Source: Rhodocyclaceae bacterium
GTDB taxonomy: Bacteria; Pseudomonadota; Gammaproteobacteria; Burkholderiales; Rhodocyclaceae
DNA length: 42,185 nt
Direction: 5' to 3'
NCBI GenBank assembly: GCA_020445665.1
Contig: JAGRGD010000160.1
Span: 1-42,185, forward strand
Shown: piece after piece, positions 34,801-42,185 of the stretch
Layout of the letters: every line of letters starts with the position of its first letter
How positions within the stretch are numbered: position 1 is the stretch's first letter
Program-made: the position numbers and the translations under genes
Notes under the pieces: model-generated
The model's database searches: none
Seen by the model: the letters and a program-made list of their open reading frames with translations, nothing else
Told to the model about the DNA's origin: nothing

Positions 34801-35658
34801 TCAACTGCGGCGCGCCAGCGCGACGCCGAGCACGGCCGTGGCCATGCCGAGCAGGGAGACCGGGCCGAGGGTCTCGCCGAACAGGCCCCAGGCCATCAGC
34901 GCGGTGGTGGGGGGCGTGAGGTAGAACAGGCTCGCCACATTGACCGCGTTGCCGCTGCGGATCAGGACGTTGAGCAGGCTGATCGCACCGAGGGACAGGA
35001 CCAGCACCAGCCAGCCGAGGGCGAACATGAAGCGCGGATCCCAGTCGATCTGCATCGTCTCGGTGCCGCCCGCCAGCAGCAGCGTGACGACCAGGGTTGG
35101 GAGGAACTGCACCACCGAACCGGTGCGCAGGTCGAAGGTGGGACAGAAGCGCTTCTGGTAGAGCGTGCCGATGGTGATGCCGAGGAGCGCGGCGACCGCC
35201 GGAAGCGTCATCGCGCCCAGTTCGGCGGTGGCGACGTCACCGAACTTGCCGGACACCACCAGGGCCACGCCGACGAAGCCCAGCCCGAGGCCGAGCCATT
35301 GTCGGCCGGTGACCCGTTCGCCGAGCAGCCAGCCGGCGCCCAGGGCCGTCAGCAGCGGCTGCATGCCGACGATCAGGCTCGCGATGCCGGCGGGCAGGCC
35401 GTGGTGGATCGATGTGAATACGCCGCCGAGATAGACGCCGTGGATCAGCATCCCGGTGACGCCGATGTGCGCCGCGGTGCGCAGGTCGCCCGGCCAGCGC
35501 GCCCGCGTGGCCAGCGCGAGGGCCGTCATCAGGACGATCACCAGGGCATAGCGGACCGACAGGAAGGTGAGCGGCTCGGCGTGGGGCAGGCCGAACTTGG
35601 CACCGATGAAGCCGGTGCTCCACAGCAACACGAACAGCAGCGGAAACAGCCGGGCCAC
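34801..35658 (-). CDS. EamA/DMT-family permease
   Basis: An inner-membrane protein of about 285 residues with ten hydrophobic segments in two repeats. The first repeat opens [20 protein letters not shown] and contains [20 protein letters not shown]; the second ends [15 protein letters not shown]. These are the marks of drug/metabolite exporters of the RhaT/EamA type. The open frame extends to 35733, but that would overlap the preceding gene by 50 bases. GTG at 35658 is preferred, though its ribosome site is poor. Substrate unknown. Confidence 0.85.
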   Translation of the reverse strand: MARLFPLLFVLLWSTGFIGAKFGLPHAEPLTFLSVRYALVIVLMTALALATRARWPGDLRTAAHIGVTGMLIHGVYLGGVFTSIHHGLPAGIASLIVGMQPLLTALGAGWLLGERVTGRQWLGLGLGFVGVALVVSGKFGDVATAELGAMTLPAVAALLGITIGTLYQKRFCPTFDLRTGSVVQFLPTLVVTLLLAGGTETMQIDWDPRFMFALGWLVLVLSLGAISLLNVLIRSGNAVNVASLFYLTPPTTALMAWGLFGETLGPVSLLGMATAVLGVALARRS

Positions 35659-35683
35659 GATCAGGCCGCCGGGGGAGGCGGAT

Positions 35684-35935
35684 TCAGGATGACTGGCCGC
35701 CGAAGATGCGTGCGGCGACCACGACCAGGACATGCACCTCGGCCTGGCTCAGGTCGGGCATCTCGTCGCGCAGCCGGCGGTAAGCCATGTGATCGAGGCT
35801 GTGGCCGTTCCACTGGGCCTCGGCTTCGAAGAAGGGGCGCACGATGGCCAGCGCCTCGTCGATCCGCGCGCGCAGTGTCGGGTCGCTGCGTCGCTCGGGC
35901 TGGTGCTGGCCGCCGGCGTCGGTGTACGTGGACAT
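35684..35935 (-). CDS. Small protein after yebC, unknown function
   Basis: An 83-residue soluble protein (MSTYTDAGGQHQPERRS...). The middle reads as two helices (LRARIDEALAIVRPFFEAE; HMAYRRLRDEMPDLSQAE), and the end VHVLVVVAARIFGG is hydrophobic. The ATG lies 4 bases after the yebC stop, with a weak ribosome site inside yebC, so translation is probably coupled. I do not recognise the family. Confidence 0.6.
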   Translation of the reverse strand: MSTYTDAGGQHQPERRSDPTLRARIDEALAIVRPFFEAEAQWNGHSLDHMAYRRLRDEMPDLSQAEVHVLVVVAARIFGGQSS

Positions 35936-35939
35936 GGGC

Positions 35940-36665
35940 TCAGTCGCCGAAGGCGGCGCTGGTGTAGACCTCCTGGACATCGTCGAGCGACTCCAGGGCG
36001 TCGAGCAGCTTCTGCATCTTGACGGCCTCGTCGCCGGACAACTCGGTCTCGTTGTCGGGCTTCATCGTCACCTCGCCGAACTCGGCCTTGAAGCCGGCCG
36101 CCTCGAGGGCATCGCGGACGTCGCTGAAGTCGTTCGGTGCGGTGATGACCTCGATCGAGCCGTCGTCGTTGGTGACCACATCCTCGGCACCGGCCTCGAG
36201 CGCGGCGTCCATCAGGGCTTCCTCATCGGTGCCGGGGGCAAACATCAGCTGACCGCAGTGCTTGAACTGGAAGGCCACGCAGCCGTCCGAGCCCATGTTG
36301 CCGCCATGCTTCGAGAAGGCGTGGCGCACGTCGGCGACGGTGCGTGTCTTGTTGTCGGTGAGGCAGTCCACCATCACCGCGGCGCCGGCGACGCCGTAGC
36401 CCTCGTAACGGATCTCCTCGTAATTGACGCCCTCGAGTTCGCCGGTGCCCTTCTTGATCGCGTTGTCGATCTTGTCCTTGGGCATGTTCTGCCCCTTGGC
36501 CTTGTCGACCGCCATGCGCAGGCGCGGGTTGAAGTTGATGTCACCCCCGCCCATCTTGGCGGCGACGGTGATCTCCTTGGCCAGCTTGGAGAATGCCGCG
36601 CCCCGCTTCTCGTCCTGCCGCCCCTTGCGATGCTGGATGTTGGCCCACTTGGAATGACCCGCCAT
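35940..36665 (-). CDS. yebC: YebC/PmpR-family transcription/translation factor
   Basis: A 241-residue protein matching YebC along its length: [20 protein letters not shown] at the start, then [19 protein letters not shown] and [19 protein letters not shown]. YebC-type proteins act as DNA-binding regulators or as ribosome-rescue helpers at proline-rich sequences. GAGG precedes the ATG. It is the first gene of a yebC-small gene-permease-ruvC run on the minus strand. Confidence 0.95.
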   Translation of the reverse strand: MAGHSKWANIQHRKGRQDEKRGAAFSKLAKEITVAAKMGGGDINFNPRLRMAVDKAKGQNMPKDKIDNAIKKGTGELEGVNYEEIRYEGYGVAGAAVMVDCLTDNKTRTVADVRHAFSKHGGNMGSDGCVAFQFKHCGQLMFAPGTDEEALMDAALEAGAEDVVTNDDGSIEVITAPNDFSDVRDALEAAGFKAEFGEVTMKPDNETELSGDEAVKMQKLLDALESLDDVQEVYTSAAFGD

Positions 36666-36706
36666 AAGAAACCTCTGGACTGCCTTCGCGATCGATCAAA
36701 CCAAGG

Positions 36707-36712
36707 ATTATA
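36707..36712 (-). promoter_or_regulatory. Possible -10 box for yebC
   Basis: On the minus strand this is a perfect TATAAT, which would start transcription near 36700, about 35 bases before the yebC ATG. The matching -35 region (ATCGAA) is poor. Confidence 0.4.
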
Positions 36713-36797
36713 CCTTGTGAGCGCGGCGCTTCGATGCGTGCCTGCGGGCGCTTCGTCTGATAGATTCAGGGCATTCCAAGCGGCCAGGGAGCCCGCC

Positions 36798-37430
36798 ATG
36801 CGATTCGTCATACCGTTGATCCTGCTCGTGGTGTCGCTGGCCGCGCCGGCAGAGCAGACACCGTCCCTCGTCTTCGAGGGCTGCACCGATGCCCGTGGCG
36901 GGCCGATCCCGGCGGTGGCGGAACCGTCCCAGGCGGCCTTCGTCGAGACTCGCCAGGGCAGTGCCGGCGCCGAACTGCACTACAACGCCGACGCGCTGCC
37001 CAGGCGCAAGGACCTGACCCGGGCCTTCCTCTTCGCCCAGGCCTGCGCGCGCCACAATCTGGGCCTGGCGCCGACCGGACTGTCGGTCAGCGAGGCCCGC
37101 AAGGCTGATTGCTGGGGGCTGTCCACCCTGATGCGCTCGCAGCTGGTGGCAGACGAATCCGGTGTGGCGGCGATCCAGGCGGATCTCGATCTCAGTGCCG
37201 ACGAATGGGCGCGTTTGCCCGGTCCGGCGCGGGCCTTCAATCTCGGCGCCTGCTACCGGGAGGCCATCCGGCTACCCTCGAGTGCGCCGCCGAGCGGCAA
37301 TCAGCGCGACCTCAACGCCTGCCTGCATGGCTGCGGGGATCGCCTGTTCCGCTGCCAGGGGGGCGCCCTGAGTGCCTCCGGCGCCTGCATGCAGCAATTC
37401 GAGACCTGCGAAGCGGCCTGCGGCCGTTGA
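36798..37430 (+). CDS. Exported protein with mirror-symmetric cysteine hairpin
   Basis: A 210-residue protein with a signal peptide (residues 1-18, ending LAAPA). The main part has scattered cysteines (29, 83, 105, 152). The C-terminal 36 residues form C175-X3-C179-X6-C186-X10-C197-X6-C204-X3-C208, a perfectly symmetric pattern that predicts a helix-turn-helix pinned by disulfides. No enzyme motif is seen. The start at 36798 has AGGGAG upstream. It is divergent from yebC and followed 34 bases later by the YjgR-type gene. Its cysteine pattern matches that of the lipoprotein at 18300. Confidence 0.72.
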   Translation: MRFVIPLILLVVSLAAPAEQTPSLVFEGCTDARGGPIPAVAEPSQAAFVETRQGSAGAELHYNADALPRRKDLTRAFLFAQACARHNLGLAPTGLSVSEARKADCWGLSTLMRSQLVADESGVAAIQADLDLSADEWARLPGPARAFNLGACYREAIRLPSSAPPSGNQRDLNACLHGCGDRLFRCQGGALSASGACMQQFETCEAACGR

Positions 37431-37464
37431 CCCCTACCCATCCCGAATCACTCCGGAGAGACCC

Positions 37465-38979
<1,515 letters not shown>

Positions 38980-38988
38980 CCCGGCGTC

Positions 38989-39003
38989 ACCCCACCGGGG
39001 TGC
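38989..39003. terminator. Short hairpin between convergent genes
   Basis: CACCCC-ACC-GGGGTG, a 6-bp stem 9 bases after the yjgR stop and 4 bases before the stop of the opposing gene. No T-run; weak. Confidence 0.35.
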
Positions 39004-39007
39004 TCGC

Positions 39008-39775
39008 TCAGTAGATGTGGGTCAGGATGAGGCCGCCACCGATGTCGGGGCTGTTCTCCGAGAAGCCGTGGATCAGGTATCCCTGAAGCTTCCACTGGTC
39101 ATTCAGGCGATGGCTGGCGAAGAGCATCGCCTCCTGGATCTCCGCACCGGTGCGGGTGACGTTGTCGCGCCAGTCATAGGTGGCGCCGACGAAGGTCGAG
39201 GGCACGACCCGGTAGCCGGCGCCGATCGAGGTGTAGAGCGGGTCGCGATAGTCGCGCCCGTCCGGGTCGCCGTATTTCTTCTTGCCCAGGGTGCCGAAGA
39301 TCGTCACGCCGGAGACGACCGTGGCGGCGTCGAGCTGCAGCGCGAAGTCGGTCTTGCCGGTGCCCAGGGCCTTGTCCTCGTCGGCCGTCGGCAGCTTGAC
39401 CTTGCCGATCACCTCGAGCAGCAGGGCGCTGTTGCGCACCAGCAGGTAGCCCCCCGACAGGACCAGGTCGCCGATGCCGGATTCGGTGGCGGTTTCGTTC
39501 TCCGAGCCCTCGGCCGGGATGCGGTCGGGCCCGATGCCGATCACGTCGCCGGGGCCGGTGGTGCGAATCCACGGCAGGCTCGCCTTGAAGGTCATCGGGC
39601 CGGTCTCGTACTTGGCGATCAGGGGCAGGACCCAGGTCTCGGTGTCGCGCTCGCTGCCGTAGTCGCCGGTCGAATAGTCGAGTCCGACCGACATCGACAG
39701 GGTGCCCGCCTGCAGCGGGCCGGTTGCGGCGGCGAGCAGTGCGGTGGCGAGGGCAAGGCGCAGGCGGTGGATCAT
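39008..39775 (-). CDS. Predicted outer-membrane beta-barrel protein
   Basis: A 255-residue protein with a signal peptide ending PLQAG, then amphipathic strands (TETWVLPLIAKYETGPMTFKASLPWIRTTG; GIGDLVLSGGYLLV) and a final GGGLILTHIY with terminal Tyr, as expected of a Bam-recognised barrel. The pattern resembles the transporter-like outer-membrane proteins often annotated near aromatic-degradation genes, but the match is loose. The start at 39775 has GGAG at a proper distance. It is divergent from the DUF3365 gene. Confidence 0.75.
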   Translation of the reverse strand: MIHRLRLALATALLAAATGPLQAGTLSMSVGLDYSTGDYGSERDTETWVLPLIAKYETGPMTFKASLPWIRTTGPGDVIGIGPDRIPAEGSENETATESGIGDLVLSGGYLLVRNSALLLEVIGKVKLPTADEDKALGTGKTDFALQLDAATVVSGVTIFGTLGKKKYGDPDGRDYRDPLYTSIGAGYRVVPSTFVGATYDWRDNVTRTGAEIQEAMLFASHRLNDQWKLQGYLIHGFSENSPDIGGGLILTHIY

Positions 39776-39912
39776 CTGGATTCTCCGGTTGTCGTGCGGG
39801 CGGACGGGTCGGTGCCTGGGGACCCGGCGCATCAGGGACGATTGTATGCGGAGCCGCTGCTGTGATGCCTTAAACGGGTGTGACAGCACCTCGGCATGCT
39901 ATATTAGAGTTT

Positions 39913-39918
39913 TATAAT
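39913..39918 (+). promoter_or_regulatory. -10 box just upstream of the DUF3365 gene
   Basis: A perfect TATAAT whose expected +1 (39925) falls one base before the ATG at 39926. Transcription from it would give an almost leaderless mRNA if that ATG is used, or a 10-base leader if the ATG at 39935 is used. No good -35 box is seen. Confidence 0.35.
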
Positions 39919-39925
39919 TTAACGG

Positions 39926-40504
39926 ATGACGGTCATGAAGACGCCCCTCACCATTGCCCTGATCAGCCTCTCGATCGTGGCCCACGCCGCGGAACTGGAC
40001 TCGCTTCTCGCGGACACGCGCCAGGAAGTGCTCCCCGTGCTGCCGAAGGTGGCTGGGATGATGAAGCAGACCGTCGAGTCCGAGGGAGTGGCCGCGGCGA
40101 TTCCGGTCTGCAAGGAAAAGGCGCCCGCCATGATGGCCGAGAAGGCCGCGGCCCTGGGCTGGAAGATCCGCCGCGTCAGCCTCAAGCCCCGCAACGCCGA
40201 GCGCGCGACGCCGGACGCGTGGGAGCAGGCTCAGCTGGAAATATTTGACCGTCGCCGCGCCGGTGGCGAGGATCCGAAGGCGATCGAGGTCGGTGAGATC
40301 GTCGAGGCCGCAGATGGCGGCCGCGTCTTCCGCTACATGAAGGCGCTGCCCGTCGCCCCGGTCTGCGTGCAATGCCACGGCGAGCGCAACGCGCTGGCGC
40401 CGGAACTGCGGCAGGCCATCGAGGCCGCCTATCCCCACGACCGGGCGACCGGCTATGCGCCGGGCGACCTGCGCGGCGCGCTCTCGGTTACCCGCCCTCT
40501 GTAG
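39926..40504 (+). CDS. DUF3365 (Tll0287-like) haem-binding exported protein
   Basis: A 192-residue protein with a signal peptide (LTIALISLSIVAHAAEL) and one c-type haem motif, CVQCHG, near residue 150. Family-typical parts are AIPVCKEKAPAMMAEKAAALGWKIRRVSLKPRN (a single long block) and YPHDRATGYAPGDLRGALSVT at the end. Members are periplasmic, haem-binding, PAS-like sensors or electron carriers. The start may be 39926 or 39935; the latter has GGATG upstream. Its 3' end overlaps the opposing HD-GYP gene by 17 bases. Confidence 0.85.
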   Translation: MTVMKTPLTIALISLSIVAHAAELDSLLADTRQEVLPVLPKVAGMMKQTVESEGVAAAIPVCKEKAPAMMAEKAAALGWKIRRVSLKPRNAERATPDAWEQAQLEIFDRRRAGGEDPKAIEVGEIVEAADGGRVFRYMKALPVAPVCVQCHGERNALAPELRQAIEAAYPHDRATGYAPGDLRGALSVTRPL

Positions 40505-41612
40505 CGTCGCCAGGCGGCGCGTCCGGGTCGCGGATCGCGGCCTGGATGCGCGCAATCGACCCGATGCTGCGCTCCAGCGCGACCACGCACTCCGGGTCGA
40601 AGCGGCTGCCCGCCTGGGTCTTCATCCAGGCCAGGGCGCGCTCGTTGCTCCAGCGGGCCTTGTAGGGGCGCAGCGAGGTCAGGGCGTCGAAGCTGTCCGC
40701 CACGGCGACAATCCGGGCCTCGACCGGGATGTCGGCGCCGGCGAGGGCGTCCGGATAGCCGCTGCCGTCGTAGCATTCGTGGTGGTGACGGATGATGTTG
40801 GTCAGCAGGTCGATGTGCGGGAACGGCGCGGCCGCGTTGTCGAGCATGATCTGGACGATCTCGCAGCCCCGACCCGGGTGCTGGCGCATGACGCGCCATT
40901 CCTCGGCGCTCAGCTCCTTGGGCTTGAAGAGAATCGCATCGGGCATCGCCAGCTTGCCGATGTCGTGGAGGGGCGCGTAGAGGAACACATTCTCGACGAA
41001 CTCGTCGGTCAGGCCCCAGGGCTCGGCCAGCCGCAGGGCGATCTCACGGGAGAAGCGGGCCATCCGCTCCAGATGCTCGCCGGTCTCCGGGTCCCGCACC
41101 CGCGCCACCTTGCCCAGGGCCACGATGGCGCCCATCAGGATGCGGGTCGCGTCCAGATCCTCGCCGATCGTCAGGGCCACCAGGCGCGCCGCGCACTCGA
41201 CGACGGGAACGGCCTGGGCGTCGAACAGACCGGGCTCATAACTGTTGAAGAACACGAAGCCGAGTACCGCGTTGCGATGCGTCAGGACCGCGGTATAGCT
41301 GGATCGATAGCCCTGCCCGATGATCCGCTGCGAGTGCTCCGAGCCGTGGGCGTAGTCGTTGGCGATGTCGTTGGCGATGCGCGGGCCGCCCTGGGCGAGT
41401 AGCTCGCGCAGTGAGGGGACCTCGGACAGGGCGATGCCGTAATGGCTCAGCGGGTCGTCGCCGCGGCTGCTGTGGGCGAGCGTGTGCAGCATGTCGGTAT
41501 TGCCGTCGTAGAGGGCAACGGCGATGCGGGCGAGCCGGGGCAGCTTGTCGGTCAGGAGGCTATGAATGGCCTCCAGACGTTCAGTCAGGGTCTGGGCGGA
41601 AGGCGTGGGCAT
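40488..41612 (-). CDS. GAF/HD-GYP cyclic-di-GMP phosphodiesterase
   Basis: A 374-residue cytoplasmic enzyme. The N-terminal half is GAF-like (IAVALYDGNTDMLHTLAHSS through VLGFVFFNSY). The HD-GYP domain follows with GEHLERMARFS, the HD pair in LYAPLHDIGKLAMPD, HHHECYDGSGYPDAL and VAVADSFDALTSLRPYK. All expected metal ligands and the GYP motif are present, so c-di-GMP hydrolysis is likely. The start at 41612 (MPTPSAQTL) is chosen by sequence character; the ribosome site is weak and the open frame continues to 41777. Confidence 0.88.
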   Translation of the reverse strand: MPTPSAQTLTERLEAIHSLLTDKLPRLARIAVALYDGNTDMLHTLAHSSRGDDPLSHYGIALSEVPSLRELLAQGGPRIANDIANDYAHGSEHSQRIIGQGYRSSYTAVLTHRNAVLGFVFFNSYEPGLFDAQAVPVVECAARLVALTIGEDLDATRILMGAIVALGKVARVRDPETGEHLERMARFSREIALRLAEPWGLTDEFVENVFLYAPLHDIGKLAMPDAILFKPKELSAEEWRVMRQHPGRGCEIVQIMLDNAAAPFPHIDLLTNIIRHHHECYDGSGYPDALAGADIPVEARIVAVADSFDALTSLRPYKARWSNERALAWMKTQAGSRFDPECVVALERSIGSIARIQAAIRDPDAPPGDATEGG

Positions 41613-41765
41613 TCGGGTGGTGTCGGGCTGGTCCGTGCGATGGTATCGTTCTTCCTGCCGGGGCTGTTGACCTGCATCAGCCCGGCTGGATCGGACTGAC
41701 GGCCGCGTCGGTGGATTCCCGCGCCGCGTGCCGTGCCCAATGGCAGACCCCAAGCAGAGGTGTCC

Positions 41766-42065
41766 ATGAGCCCGCAAGCCCTCGAGACCCTGATGAGCGA
41801 CATCGAAACCTCCGATCCGCTCGACTTCTCAGACCTGGCCATCGACGAGGCCGGCGCCCGCAGCCTGATGGCGCAGCACTTCTGTCAGCTCGACGAGTCC
41901 CTCAGCGATGCGGGGCTCGATGCCGAGGACCGGGTCGCGGTGATGGCGGCAATCGCCGCCCACACCATGGAGGCGAATTTCCTGATCCACATCCAGCGAC
42001 TTCGCGACCAGGGAGAAGGCTTCGACCTGCGCCGCTGGATGGCCGAGCGGGGCTTCGGCGGCTAG
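41766..42065 (+). CDS. Small acidic protein, unknown function
   Basis: A 99-residue protein, acidic and probably all-helical (ETLMSDIETSDPLDFSDLAID; MAAIAAHTMEANFLIHIQRL). It ends in a basic RRWMAERGFGG. AGAGG precedes the ATG at 41766. No signal or membrane segment is seen. It is divergent from the HD-GYP gene, which suggests but does not prove a link. Family not recognised. Confidence 0.65.
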   Translation: MSPQALETLMSDIETSDPLDFSDLAIDEAGARSLMAQHFCQLDESLSDAGLDAEDRVAVMAAIAAHTMEANFLIHIQRLRDQGEGFDLRRWMAERGFGG

Positions 42066-42185
42066 GGTCTGTGGACATTTGTATGGCGGTCGCGCTGTGG
42101 TCTGCTGGGTTCGAGGACAAGGCGCGCCGACGCGGCCTGGGTGGCCCCCAGGCAAGGAGGCGTAACGCGGTCAACGGGCCCAGCA
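42062..42185. repeat. Probable arm of a palindromic repeat, cut by the window end
   Basis: The non-coding tail begins GGGTCTGTGGACATTTGTAT right after the last stop codon. It contains TGCTGGG at 42103-42109, and its exact inverse CCCAGCA closes the window at 42179-42185. This looks like the left arm and centre of a hairpin-type miniature element. The right arm would lie beyond the window. Confidence 0.45.

Noticed and set aside
34801-35733. EamA permease starting at the ATG at 35733
   Set aside because: This would overlap the preceding gene by 50 bases and add a Ser/His-rich N-terminus unlike the family. GTG 35658 is preferred, though not certain.

Overview
The window looks like chromosome of a GC-rich betaproteobacterium, most likely of the Rhodocyclales (Azoarcus/Thauera type). 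This placement is an inference from gene content: a selenocysteine-containing respiratory formate dehydrogenase, an ExaC/AcoD-type aldehyde dehydrogenase with its DUF779 partner, MdlAB, PrpF, AcuR/AcuI and LutABC. No rRNA, tRNA, CRISPR array or complete insertion sequence was seen. Coding density is high, and the codons are GC-rich except in a short AT-richer stretch around 11.56-12.5 kb.

Layout. (1) 1-7053, minus strand: fdnGHI (formate dehydrogenase-N type; the alpha subunit is read through an in-frame UGA as selenocysteine, and the gamma subunit runs off the window). A sigma-54 promoter lies upstream with two 13-bp palindromic enhancer-like sites, followed further upstream by a sigma-54-dependent response regulator and a lone tungstate-binding protein (tupA). 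A ModE/TunR-like regulator diverges at 7168. Together these look like a unit coupling Mo/W supply to expression of a molybdo- or tungsto-selenoenzyme. (2) 8.4-10.5 kb: a sigma-54 promoter, aldehyde dehydrogenase and DUF779 protein. (3) 10.46-12.93 kb: accessory region with a small membrane protein, an orphan HicA-like protein, an AT-richer pair (membrane-anchored ACP-like protein plus a small exported protein), and a tandemly duplicated, decayed 3' end of the ABC exporter gene, each copy flanked by a 92-bp palindromic repeat. (4) 12.9-17.3 kb: dienelactone hydrolase-mdlA-mdlB operon. (5) 17.4-19.1 kb: lipoprotein esterase, Cys-rich lipoprotein, small unknown protein. (6) 19.4-25.1 kb: prpF, a BCCT transporter with a clear terminator, a 55-residue small protein, and an acuR-acuI-AhpD-like operon whose promoter predicts a leaderless transcript. 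(7) 25.3-27.6 kb: FMN reductase, pirin, LysR. (8) 27.6-31.0 kb: basic His/Arg-rich exported protein and the lutABC lactate-oxidation operon. (9) 31.2-34.1 kb: a lipoprotein / outer-membrane barrel / lipoprotein cluster of unknown function, the best candidate here for an undescribed system. (10) 34.2-36.7 kb: yebC, a small protein, an EamA permease and ruvC, without ruvAB. (11) 36.8-42.1 kb: a Cys-hairpin exported protein, a YjgR-type ATPase, an outer-membrane protein, a DUF3365 haem protein, a GAF/HD-GYP phosphodiesterase and a small unknown protein. The last 120 bases look like one arm of a palindromic repeat cut by the window edge.

Main points for a second look: the UGA/SECIS and sigma-54 control of fdn; the regulator-tupA-fdn coupling; the leaderless acuR promoter; the repeat-associated duplication that supplies the present C-terminus of MdlB; a mirror-symmetric cysteine hairpin shared by two unrelated exported proteins; and the lipoprotein/barrel cluster.
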